Below, one piece after another: positions 24,261 through 31,827 of a stretch of DNA of 40,768 nucleotides. A program made the position numbers and the translations under genes. Under the pieces are notes generated by a model. It did no database searches. It worked only from the letters and a program-made list of their open reading frames with translations, and had not been told where the DNA came from. Source of the DNA: a virus; the IMG/VR virus record IMGVR_UViG_3300025684_000028, positions 1-40,768 of that record. The stretch is one strand, 5' to 3'. The stretch's first letter is position 1, and each line of letters opens with the position of its first letter.

Positions 24261-24934
24261 GTTCTAAACTCTTTTTTATTTCTACTTGCTTTCCATTCTT
24301 TTGGTGGTTTTACACCATTATAGTCTCTATCAGTTGCAATAATAATCATTTCTAAATCATTATCTTTTGCTATTAATTTTGCTTCTTCAAGCTCATGAAC
24401 GTTATGTTCAAAGACAATATATTGCCATTCAACTGCTAAACCCATCTTTTTGCCTAAAAGCATAGCTTCCCAGATTAATTCTGAATTTTGACCTTTGCGA
24501 TAAATTTCACTGGTTTTACCAATACCATCTAATCCAAATTTCCAAACAACATTTTTAGGACATGTCTTAAAAACTTCTTTATACCATTCAATATTTTTTT
24601 GATGACCAGCAGTTGATATAAACAAAGTCTTAGATGGATAATTCTTCATCATAAGAATAGCATCTTTGATTTGTGGCCAATAAATTGGATCTGATATTTG
24701 ACCACACAAATTTACGCCTTCTGTTGCAAATTTAACAATCTTTTCAAAGTTTTCAATTGAAAGATCTCCACCTTCACTAATTCGTGTTTTTATTTCTTGG
24801 TATCTTGGATGTGTTTTACCAAATCCCAACCATGCCCTTTGGCATTGTGGACATCGTAAAGCGCATCGTACAGATGTTTCAATATTAGATCCAGCACTTC
24901 TTTGATATTGTACAAATTCTAGATGATCTCTCAT
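24257..24934 (-). CDS. Radical SAM core protein, copy 1 of a split pair
   Basis: A 225-aa protein. NIETSVRCALRCPQCQR gives the CxxxCxxC [4Fe-4S] motif (C24, C28, C31) that binds S-adenosylmethionine. LCGQISDPIY replaces the usual GGEP strand motif. KFGLDGIGKTSEIYRKG and WQYIVFEHNVHELEEA continue a partial TIM barrel of the SPASM-associated type. It ends without the auxiliary C-terminal cysteine domain, which is instead encoded by the adjacent upstream gene, overlapping by ATGA. It is clearly paralogous to the protein at 25861-26550. The reaction is unknown; possibilities include sugar or peptide modification. Confidence 0.82.
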   Translation of the reverse strand: MRDHLEFVQYQRSAGSNIETSVRCALRCPQCQRAWLGFGKTHPRYQEIKTRISEGGDLSIENFEKIVKFATEGVNLCGQISDPIYWPQIKDAILMMKNYPSKTLFISTAGHQKNIEWYKEVFKTCPKNVVWKFGLDGIGKTSEIYRKGQNSELIWEAMLLGKKMGLAVEWQYIVFEHNVHELEEAKLIAKDNDLEMIIIATDRDYNGVKPPKEWKASRNKKEFRT

Positions 24935-25254
24935 TTATAGCCGCATTTCTGTTTACAAACTTTTGGAGCATTTTCTACATCGTGTGATATATCATGTAGC
25001 CATTTGGCCCAAGCTTCAGAAGCAAGAATGTCTTCTATAGTATCATTCTCTCCAATGTGTAAGTCTGGGTCAAAGAATCCATACGCGGCAAAGCACGGTC
25101 TCCATGCAACTGAATCACACCAACAACATGGTAATAGATAACCATTAGCATTATGCGCGTATCCCTTTTTTCCGCTTTGTTTTTTATCCTTTTTGTGTTT
25201 AACACCATCTTTATAATAAAATGGTGCACATTCAGGAATAATGTATGAAGTCAT
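24931..25254 (-). CDS. Stand-alone SPASM-like cysteine domain, copy 1
   Basis: A 107-aa protein. GYLLPCCWCD (38-47) corresponds to the G-x4-C pattern of SPASM/twitch domains, and KVCKQKCGYK near the end gives C100 and C104. Cysteines also occur at 9, 44, 46 and 54. DTIEDILASEAWAKWLHDI is the helix typical of such domains ('I..s..w..i'). SPASM domains bind auxiliary [4Fe-4S] clusters and are normally fused C-terminal to the radical SAM core. Here the domain is a separate gene placed before the core, with ATGA overlaps on both sides. A short, separately translated partner protein is the inference. Confidence 0.68.
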   Translation of the reverse strand: MTSYIIPECAPFYYKDGVKHKKDKKQSGKKGYAHNANGYLLPCCWCDSVAWRPCFAAYGFFDPDLHIGENDTIEDILASEAWAKWLHDISHDVENAPKVCKQKCGYK

Positions 25255-25868
25255 TTAGTTTTTCCAATAATTAAAAATCGATCACCGCGTTCATCAGAAA
25301 TAGTATCTTCAAATAAAATATCACACAAAGGCAATTGCATAGCAAAATCATGTATAGTTTCAACACAATTTATATGACCTTCAATATCATACATATTATT
25401 TGAAGTAACGGCGAACTTAATTCCTGGTTTCCAATACTGCCAATCTTTCATTGGTGGCATGTGTTCACATGATGTATTTATTACCACATCAAATCCTTCT
25501 TTAATTATATCACTAAAGACATCACCAGTCTTCCAACGCACTTTGTCTTTTAAATGTGAAAATAATCTATTTTTAGAAAATCTATTTGAAATGTCATCTA
25601 GATCATATGCATCAATAAATTTAACTTTATCAGCTAAACTTGCAATTAATATAGATCCATACCATGAACCTAAAATAGCAACATGGCTTGTTTTATCAAT
25701 TAGATTATATTCTATTAGAGATTTAATTATTTTACTTTTACTATTAAATTGATTTTTACCAAAGGAATCTAGAATATCAGATCTGCAATCATAACTATCA
25801 GTGTATAACTCATGAATAATTAATTTAAAAAAATCTAAATCAACTGTGTTTTTTTCAAAATCAATCAT
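25251..25868 (-). CDS. SAM-dependent methyltransferase-like protein
   Basis: A 205-aa protein if started at ATG 25868, which overlaps the upstream stop by a few bases. An in-frame ATG at 25898 lies further inside the previous gene. HVAILGSWYGSILIASL (62-78) is a Rossmann motif I with LGSWYGS in place of the usual GxGxG. YDLDDISNRF supplies the acidic ribose-binding strand end, TGDVFSD is motif III-like, and FDVVINTSCEHMPPM is motif IV. It lies between the two SPASM/radical SAM cassettes and overlaps the downstream SPASM gene by ATGA. Target unknown, perhaps sugar O- or N-methylation. Confidence 0.62.
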   Translation of the reverse strand: MIDFEKNTVDLDFFKLIIHELYTDSYDCRSDILDSFGKNQFNSKSKIIKSLIEYNLIDKTSHVAILGSWYGSILIASLADKVKFIDAYDLDDISNRFSKNRLFSHLKDKVRWKTGDVFSDIIKEGFDVVINTSCEHMPPMKDWQYWKPGIKFAVTSNNMYDIEGHINCVETIHDFAMQLPLCDILFEDTISDERGDRFLIIGKTK

Positions 25869-26550
25869 TATGTATTTTCCTAAGTAATTGGTACTCAAAA
25901 GCTTCTTTAGCAGCAGGAACTTCTGGAGTATCGCGGGTTGTCCATGTTTCTCTAAATGTTATATTTAAATCTTTAGCAAGTTGTTTTGCTTTTGGTAATT
26001 GGTGTTTATTGTGTTCAAATACAATAAAGTGCCAAACAGACTTAATATCAAACTTTGTAGAATATTCTAATACTTTATAGACATCATCAAAGTTAGATCC
26101 TATACGATATTTATTTAGTGTTTCATTGTCTGTACCATCTAAAGCAAAATGCCAACGATCTTCTCGCCTGTCTTGTAACTTTTCGCATAATGGAAAAATA
26201 TTTTCCCAAAATTCCCATTTTTTACCAGATCCATTTGTATTTACTTCTATTGGAACATGTGGATATTCAATATTTCTTATTTTAAATAATTCAATTAAAT
26301 TTGGATGATATATTGGATCTGATATTTGTCCACAAAGCTTATGCCATCTAGCATTTGTTTTTGAATGGAAGCTTAAAAGTTTTCTCCAATTATCGACTGA
26401 TATATCTTCAAAAACTTTCATCTTCCAATTACCAATTGGCCGATGTCTTTGGCACGCTGGGCATTGTAATCTACACCTAAAAGTTGTTTCAATATTAATA
26501 CCAGTTTCTTTTTTGGCTAAAATAAAGTCTTCGTAATCAAACGTATTCAT
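25861..26550 (-). CDS. Radical SAM core protein, copy 2 of a split pair
   Basis: A protein of about 229 aa from ATG 26550; in-frame ATGs also exist at 26556 and 26565. NIETTFRCRLQCPACQR holds CxxxCxxC. LCGQISDPIYHP is shared with the copy at 24257-24934, as are the FEHNxHxLxxAKxxAKD segment and the LDG...YRxG block. It lacks an auxiliary C-terminal cysteine domain, which is encoded by the preceding gene. Middle sequence VPIEVNTNGSGKKWEFWENI is the barrel strand region. The two cores are divergent, so the duplication is not recent. Confidence 0.82.
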   Translation of the reverse strand: MNTFDYEDFILAKKETGINIETTFRCRLQCPACQRHRPIGNWKMKVFEDISVDNWRKLLSFHSKTNARWHKLCGQISDPIYHPNLIELFKIRNIEYPHVPIEVNTNGSGKKWEFWENIFPLCEKLQDRREDRWHFALDGTDNETLNKYRIGSNFDDVYKVLEYSTKFDIKSVWHFIVFEHNKHQLPKAKQLAKDLNITFRETWTTRDTPEVPAAKEAFEYQLLRKIHND

Positions 26551-26875
26551 AGACATGACATTCACCTGGAGTTATTGAGCATTTGTCTTTGCACGTTTTT
26601 GGGCATTGTTCTGGATTTGTTAATAGATTATTATGAAACTCTTGCCATTCAGAAGATCTTAATATATCATCAATAGAATTATTATTTTCAACTTTTAAAT
26701 TTTCATTAAATAAAGAAATTTCTCTAATTTTTTTGCCACCATCTAACCAACAACATGGAAGCATATAACCATCTCCAGTATATGCTAATTTAAATCCATA
26801 AAGTTTTCCGTATTCTTCGTTAATAACTTTTTTACCATCAATAATCCAATATGGATGGCATCTAGGATATATCAT
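26537..26875 (-). CDS. Stand-alone SPASM-like cysteine domain, copy 2
   Basis: A 112-aa protein. GDGYMLPCCWLDGG (35-48) matches GYLLPCCWCD in copy 1. NSIDDILRSSEWQEFHNNLL gives the same helix, and CPKTCKDKCSITPGEC supplies C91, C95, C99 and C106. That is a fuller CxxxCxxxC set than copy 1. Its end overlaps the radical SAM copy 2 gene and its start overlaps the carbamoyltransferase gene by 14 nt. The identical order (SPASM piece, then core) in both copies indicates cassette duplication. Confidence 0.68.
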   Translation of the reverse strand: MIYPRCHPYWIIDGKKVINEEYGKLYGFKLAYTGDGYMLPCCWLDGGKKIREISLFNENLKVENNNSIDDILRSSEWQEFHNNLLTNPEQCPKTCKDKCSITPGECHVYEYV

Positions 26876-28403
26876 TTTTAAATACCATTACATTATTAAT
26901 TACTAATAAATCTATGCCAACTCTATTAAATGTGTCTAAAGCGTTTTGAGGTGTTTCAACAATTGGCTCTTGGCAATTAAAACTTGTATTAATCACCATT
27001 GGGATTCCAGTAATCTTATAAAACTCAGAAATTAAATCATAATATTTTTCGTTTTGTTCTCGTGTTACTGTTTGAATGCGTGCAGTACCATCAACATGTG
27101 TTACACCTGGAATTTTATCAGAAATTACTGGCATGATTCTAGACATATATGGAGAAGGTTGACTAGTATTAAAATATTCTTGATAATGCTCAATCAATAC
27201 AGATGGCGCAAATGGCCGCCAATCTTCTCTTAATTTAATTTTAGTATTAATAATATCTTTAATATCTGGATTACGGGGATCAGCTAATATAGATCTGTTA
27301 CCTAATGCTCTATTACCACTTTCTGATCTTCCTTGAAACCAACCAACAATCCCACCATCAGCAATTGTTTGAGCAACTACATTTAAATCTAAGTCAATTG
27401 CTTCTTTTATATCAGGAATCCAATCACTATCAATTGACACACCAGAATATAAATTTGGGATATGTTTATTTTTATTTAAAATATAATCTGCATGAATATA
27501 TGTACCCAATGCTTGGCCTTCATCACCAGGAGCTGATGGGATCCATACATTTTCCCAGTGTTTAGTAAACCATTCATTCATATATCCGTTATAAGCTACT
27601 CCACCGGCAATACAAATATTATTACTTGTTTTTAATGGCAATACAAACTCTTCTACTTTATCATACGTATACTGTTGAATTGTTGCAGCAACGTCTGCGT
27701 TTGACACTTTATTTTCACACATTCTTTTTACGTCATTTCTAGTACCCATCCAGAACTTTCTGCCTCGAGTAATTGACTCGGCTAAGTAAATTTCTAATAA
27801 ATTATAATACCAGTCATTAACTTTACCATAACCAGCCAAACCCATCAATTTTCCTTCATCACCAACATTTAATCCAGCGGCAACACAAGATATATTCCAC
27901 AACCAACCCAGACTTAAATCATCTGTTAAATCTACCATCTTATAGTCTTTACTATTGAAGTAACAGCAAGTAAATCCTATTCCACCACCATCAATTGCTA
28001 AGATATCTGACTCTTCGTATTCCGAAGTAATAAAAGCGTTTACGGCGTGAGACTGGTGGTGATTGATATAATAGATCCCATCTTTTAAATAATAATCCCA
28101 AAGACTATCCCATTTCTTATTATATTTTCTAATTTCTTCCCAGTATGGAGTTAAAACACCGTTATGAAATGGATCTCGATTTTCTGACAATAGTCCTTTG
28201 TATCCGCCACCTGTATAAGTGAATGCAAATATATTATTGCCTCTAGATTTTAATTGTGGTTCAAATTGTGTGTCATACCATTGTGCGTAATCGCCAAGAT
28301 CCATATGTTTTTTACGGCGGCTGTGTCTTTCTTCAATGCGATGAGTTATACCATCATATGAATTCGGGTCATGCGCGTTGATATTGGTAGCAAATATTTT
28401 CAT
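26862..28403 (-). CDS. O-carbamoyltransferase, NodU/TobZ/CmcH family
   Basis: A 513-aa protein with the full signature of the family that transfers a carbamoyl group from carbamoyl phosphate, via carbamoyl-AMP, to a hydroxyl. NHHQSHA (114-120) is the metal-binding motif of the YrdC/Kae1-like half, with LAIDGGG and EGKLMGLAGYG. GGVAYNG (267-273) and PGDEGQALG (292-300) follow. GRSESGNRALGNRSI (358-372) and REDWRPFAP (392-400) lie in the C-terminal half, with HVDGTARIQTV and NTSFN near the end. All look intact. Known acceptors in the family include Nod factors, antibiotics and cephems, and I recall reports of phage members acting on hydroxymethylcytosine. The start overlaps the upstream stop as TAATG. 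Confidence 0.92.
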   Translation of the reverse strand: MKIFATNINAHDPNSYDGITHRIEERHSRRKKHMDLGDYAQWYDTQFEPQLKSRGNNIFAFTYTGGGYKGLLSENRDPFHNGVLTPYWEEIRKYNKKWDSLWDYYLKDGIYYINHHQSHAVNAFITSEYEESDILAIDGGGIGFTCCYFNSKDYKMVDLTDDLSLGWLWNISCVAAGLNVGDEGKLMGLAGYGKVNDWYYNLLEIYLAESITRGRKFWMGTRNDVKRMCENKVSNADVAATIQQYTYDKVEEFVLPLKTSNNICIAGGVAYNGYMNEWFTKHWENVWIPSAPGDEGQALGTYIHADYILNKNKHIPNLYSGVSIDSDWIPDIKEAIDLDLNVVAQTIADGGIVGWFQGRSESGNRALGNRSILADPRNPDIKDIINTKIKLREDWRPFAPSVLIEHYQEYFNTSQPSPYMSRIMPVISDKIPGVTHVDGTARIQTVTREQNEKYYDLISEFYKITGIPMVINTSFNCQEPIVETPQNALDTFNRVGIDLLVINNVMVFKNDIS

Positions 28404-29230
28404 TATAAAGTTTTACCTGATTCCATAATTTGCAAAATAAGTTCCTGGGGTTTACCAAGGAGTGAAACAGGTTCTAAACAGTTTTTGCAATAATTTTCAA
28501 ATTCAAATAATTCAAAATTAAACATCTTATCAATATTTTCTTTTGTTACATCATATGCTGTAGAACCATTAATTACTTTTTTACTACAGTGTCTGATCTT
28601 TTTCATTTCAAAATCAACAACTGGTACGCTTGGAAATGCTGCGCATATTCTTCGATCAAATTCTGGTGCTTGATCATATACACCATAAACTGGAGATCTA
28701 GAATTGTATTCTTTTAGTATTGTGTTTGAATTTTTTTCTAAATCAAGAATATCATGTTTTTTTCGATATTCATAATATGCCGGAGTTTTGATAACTACGT
28801 TATAGTTATTATTATTATTTCGTTCAAAAAAATCATAGTTACCAAGCTTTTCAATTCTATCTTCGTGAAAGTCTAGAACTAAGTGTTCAATGTAATGAAT
28901 CTCAGGATCTTCTAAAATCTCAGGATATGCTTTACGCACATATGAATTTGATAGTACCGATGGGATAAGGTTTGGATATTTTTTAATTTCAGAAATGGCT
29001 TCCATTAGATTGTTTGTCAATCCAGGCTCACCACCTAATAACATAACTCTTGCTTTATATGGTGACATCCATTCTAATAATGGTTTAACAAAGTCCATAT
29101 CAATATCTAAGTTTCTCATTTCTTTAGTCCAAGCTGTACAATAGTAACACGACTTGTTACAGCTTTTGGTAAGATAAAAGTCTACACCTAGATAACCTTG
29201 TTGTTTTGCTTCAGAAATTGATAGAGTCAT
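28403..29230 (-). CDS. Radical SAM protein with its own C-terminal cysteines
   Basis: A 275-aa protein from ATG 29230, which overlaps the aminotransferase stop as TAATG. An ATG five codons upstream is less likely. SCNKSCYYC gives C24, C28 and C31 (CxxxCxxC), and LLGGEPGL is the GGEP motif absent from the two split cores. The C-terminal third has RRICAAF, IRHCSKK and YCKNCLEP, so auxiliary cysteines are fused here. It resembles SPASM-type radical SAM enzymes. It is unlike the two split cores outside the core motif, so it probably catalyses a different step. Substrate unknown. Confidence 0.8.
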   Translation of the reverse strand: MTLSISEAKQQGYLGVDFYLTKSCNKSCYYCTAWTKEMRNLDIDMDFVKPLLEWMSPYKARVMLLGGEPGLTNNLMEAISEIKKYPNLIPSVLSNSYVRKAYPEILEDPEIHYIEHLVLDFHEDRIEKLGNYDFFERNNNNNYNVVIKTPAYYEYRKKHDILDLEKNSNTILKEYNSRSPVYGVYDQAPEFDRRICAAFPSVPVVDFEMKKIRHCSKKVINGSTAYDVTKENIDKMFNFELFEFENYCKNCLEPVSLLGKPQELILQIMESGKTL

Positions 29231-30300
29231 TATGCTGATGCCCATATAGTATTAATAATTTGATCTGTTTCTTTTTCAGTTAAGAATGCGTGAATTGGAA
29301 TACTTAAAACTGTATTACACGCTAAATCTGTATTAGGAGTTTTATCACTTTTAAATTCTTCGAATACATTTAATTTGGATAATGGTGTATCATATTTAAT
29401 GTTTGATTCAATTTGTTGACTTTTTAGAATCTGTTGAACATGCGCTCTAGTTTCAATATCTTCAAATCTTAAAGTATATTTGTGATAATTGTGATTTTCG
29501 CTATCGTCCATCCATTGTGTATTTAGACCAACATCTGAAAAAGAATCATTATATTGTTCTGCTATTTTTTGTCTAATAAGAATAAAGTTTTTTTCGTTAG
29601 AAATTCTAAATCTAATAATATTTGCAGCAAATGGATATAGTCTAGAATTCCGTCCTAGAAATTCTCCATTACCGTGTCTTCTTAATTTTGCTACATTTTG
29701 TGCAACTTCAAAATTGTCAGTTAAAACAATGCCACCACCAACTGGACTACAAACTACTTTATTAGTATTAAAACTAAAAGAACTAATATCACCTACAGTA
29801 CCAGCTTTTTTATTTTGATAACTTGATCCCCAAGCTTGAGCAGAGTCTTCAATGAGGATTAGATTTTCTTGTGTACACCATTCTTCTAATTCTGTAGTAT
29901 CTTTCATACTTCCATAAAGTGGTGTATAAATTACAGCTTTAGTTTTATCAGTTTTCATTCTTTTTATACTGTCTAGAGAAATACAATAAGTATCTAAATC
30001 AATATCGCAGAATACTGGATTTGCTCCTACCATTTTTACACAAGAGGCACTTGAAATCCAAGAAAAGTTTGAAACTAATACTTCATCGTTTTGTCCAATA
30101 CCATATGCTTCTAAAGAAAAATGAAGAGCATCTGTTGCCGAATTAACGGCAATGGCATATTTTCTACCAACTTCATGCGCAATATCTTCTTCAAAGTCTT
30201 CAACGCCATCATTTGATTGCATCATAGACTGTTCGAAAATGCGGTTATAGTCTTCTTTAAAAAATTGATAATCACGGGGCCATGGATTAAATGTAATCAT
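29230..30300 (-). CDS. DegT/DnrJ/EryC1/StrS family aminotransferase
   Basis: A 356-aa protein typical in length for PLP-dependent sugar aminotransferases. NSATDALHFSL (53-63) binds the cofactor phosphate, EVLVSNFSWISSASCVKMVG is the conserved core, EDSAQAWGSSY (151-161) holds the Asp that pairs with the pyridine ring, and SFSFNTNKVV gives the Schiff-base Lys181. GGGIVLTDN and KLRRHGNGEF follow. These enzymes aminate nucleotide-bound keto sugars. The gene overlaps its upstream neighbour by ATGA. No matching 4,6-dehydratase is visible in the window, so a host or other phage enzyme would have to supply the keto sugar. Confidence 0.88.
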   Translation of the reverse strand: MITFNPWPRDYQFFKEDYNRIFEQSMMQSNDGVEDFEEDIAHEVGRKYAIAVNSATDALHFSLEAYGIGQNDEVLVSNFSWISSASCVKMVGANPVFCDIDLDTYCISLDSIKRMKTDKTKAVIYTPLYGSMKDTTELEEWCTQENLILIEDSAQAWGSSYQNKKAGTVGDISSFSFNTNKVVCSPVGGGIVLTDNFEVAQNVAKLRRHGNGEFLGRNSRLYPFAANIIRFRISNEKNFILIRQKIAEQYNDSFSDVGLNTQWMDDSENHNYHKYTLRFEDIETRAHVQQILKSQQIESNIKYDTPLSKLNVFEEFKSDKTPNTDLACNTVLSIPIHAFLTEKETDQIINTIWASA

Positions 30301-31133
30301 AATAAACTTTTCACACCTTTTAAAATTGGATTAACGTTTGGTTCTTGAATGTCTCTTTCCCAATAAACTTTTCCACCATCATGTATATCTATACCACGGT
30401 GAAAGATCATGTCTTTTCCTAACCATTTACATTCCTGAACAATTCTAGGAGCAGGATCGAATGTATCTTTTGTGTATACAAATGTATCGAATAGTCCTAA
30501 CAAGTTATCAACAGGAACAAAAAGATTATTCATTTTTTTGTTTACATATGGCGCATTATATGTTATAATAGAGTATGATACCGAGAAGAGGGGAATAACA
30601 TCTTCAATTCTTTTATAATATTGTTCATTTGTCCCATTAAAAATATACTTATATTGTACATCAGGTACTACCGGTTTGTACAGGGAAAAATTAATTCTTT
30701 TTTCAAAATGATCACCAACACCATTCAAATATACCTCATGATCGCAAAGATCGTAAGTTTCAGAAGAAAAAAATCTGATTGCTTTCGGATAAATGTCTGG
30801 ATGATTTTCTGAATAGACTACTACTATTCTTCGATATAATAATTTTAAACAAAATTGCTGATCTGCGTTATATTGATTCCAATTTATATATGGGATTGAT
30901 ACCATTGATCTACCCAGCACGATAGATACACCCTCCATATAATCATTAAAAATAATATTGCTTACTTCAGTGTATTTGCTTTCAATCGCATTTAGATAGT
31001 CTTGTTCTGTGTAACCTGGATACGTGAAGATTATGAGTGGGATTTTAAGACATTTTGCGTATTCATAGCTGTAATATACTAGTCCATCATGTGGTTTACT
31101 TGTCACGACAATATGTTTATCAATTTCTTTCAT
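30297..31133 (-). CDS. Possible glycosyltransferase (GT-B-like), first gene of the operon
   Basis: A 278-aa protein. The N-terminus IVVTSKPHDGLVYYSYEYAK resembles the first strand-helix of GT-B enzymes (substrate loop P-H-D-G), and TFDPAPRIVQECKWLGKDMI resembles the C-terminal donor-binding region where GT4 enzymes carry E-x7-E. The family is not certain. It is the 5'-most gene, with an exact late box 5 nt before the ATG, which would give a leaderless message. It overlaps the aminotransferase gene by ATGA. Confidence 0.42.
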   Translation of the reverse strand: MKEIDKHIVVTSKPHDGLVYYSYEYAKCLKIPLIIFTYPGYTEQDYLNAIESKYTEVSNIIFNDYMEGVSIVLGRSMVSIPYINWNQYNADQQFCLKLLYRRIVVVYSENHPDIYPKAIRFFSSETYDLCDHEVYLNGVGDHFEKRINFSLYKPVVPDVQYKYIFNGTNEQYYKRIEDVIPLFSVSYSIITYNAPYVNKKMNNLFVPVDNLLGLFDTFVYTKDTFDPAPRIVQECKWLGKDMIFHRGIDIHDGGKVYWERDIQEPNVNPILKGVKSLL

Positions 31134-31138
31134 AAGAT

Positions 31139-31146
31139 TATTTATA
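31139..31146 (-). promoter_or_regulatory. Late promoter TATAAATA heading the ten-gene minus operon
   Basis: Exact box on the minus strand with 5 nt to the ATG at 31133, the same spacing as at 4355-4362. The predicted start falls on the A of the ATG. Confidence 0.65.
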
Positions 31147-31147
31147 T

Positions 31148-31155
31148 TATAAATA
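31148..31155 (+). promoter_or_regulatory. Late promoter TATAAATA (upstream copy)
   Basis: Exact box on the + strand, 1 nt beyond the divergent minus-strand box. It is 58 nt before the next ATG. Confidence 0.6.
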
Positions 31156-31173
31156 GAGATGTAGGATTTATCC

Positions 31174-31181
31174 TATAAATA
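31174..31181 (+). promoter_or_regulatory. Late promoter TATAAATA (downstream copy)
   Basis: Second exact box, 26 nt after the first, 32 nt before the ATG. A TTAAGAG ribosome site follows. Confidence 0.65.
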
Positions 31182-31213
31182 TAGTAGAACCCACTAAATT
31201 TTAAGAGTGAATC

Positions 31214-31564
31214 ATGGCACAGTACGAAGAAATTACAGTTGATCAGGGGGCGGATGCTTCTATTGAATTGCATCTAGTCAATACCGATGGGTCAAAAAAG
31301 AATTTGACCAATCATACAATTACTGCTCAACTTAAAAAGAACTTTACTAGTACTGATTCAGATACAACGACTTTTGTCTCAACTGTATCTGATGCTGGAA
31401 ACGGAATTTGTACTATTTCATTAACCAACTCTCAGACCGATGCTCTGAAAGCTGGACGATATGTCTACGATGTAGAATTATCGTTTTCGGATAGTGACGG
31501 TGACACAATAATTGAAAGAATTTTAGAGGGCAAAATAACCGTAACACCATCTGTGACGAGGTAG
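31214..31564 (+). CDS. BppU-like N-terminal domain baseplate protein
   Basis: A 116-aa single-domain protein. ITVDQGADASIELHLVNTDG, NLTNHTITAQLKKN and AGRYVYDVELSFSDSDGDTI, ending in ILEGKITVTPS, match the beta-sandwich found at the N-terminus of BppU-like baseplate or fibre proteins. It lacks the fibre shaft, so it may be an adaptor joining fibres to the baseplate. It begins the second + strand fibre operon under two late promoters. Confidence 0.6.
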   Translation: MAQYEEITVDQGADASIELHLVNTDGSKKNLTNHTITAQLKKNFTSTDSDTTTFVSTVSDAGNGICTISLTNSQTDALKAGRYVYDVELSFSDSDGDTIIERILEGKITVTPSVTR

Positions 31565-31566
31565 TA

Positions 31567-31827
31567 ATGGCAATAAAAGTAAGTACTGGCCAGACTACTA
31601 AAGTCAAAACAGTACGAGGTGTCGGTCAAACAACTCAAGTTAAAAAAGTTGTAGTTGGCCGCCCTGTCAGAAATGTTTCTTCTGGTGCCACTAGCATTAA
31701 TAATTTGCTTGGTGTAGATACTAGTGGAAAGATTGATGGCTCTGTTTTAGTATACAGTGCGTCAAGCGGTAATTTTGAAGCTACTATAGAACTCAAAAAA
31801 CAAGATATAGATGGAGGAGGCTTTTAA
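31567..31827 (+). CDS. Small fibre-associated protein
   Basis: An 86-aa protein. The basic N-terminus (TTKVKTVRGVGQTTQVKKVV) has a repeat of TTKVKTVRGV / TTQVKKVVVG, followed by GATSINNLLGVDTSGKIDGS and VLVYSASSGNFEATIEL, a phage fibre motif. It begins 2 nt after the previous stop and overlaps the giant fibre by 1 nt (TAATG). It is probably an adaptor or fibre base. Confidence 0.55.
   Translation: MAIKVSTGQTTKVKTVRGVGQTTQVKKVVVGRPVRNVSSGATSINNLLGVDTSGKIDGSVLVYSASSGNFEATIELKKQDIDGGGF

Noticed and set aside
26537-26875. The short cysteine genes as fragments of broken radical SAM genes
   Set aside because: Each lies upstream of its core, has its own start, and overlaps cleanly. Two independent copies keep the same arrangement, so decay of a fused gene, in which the domain would lie downstream, is unlikely.
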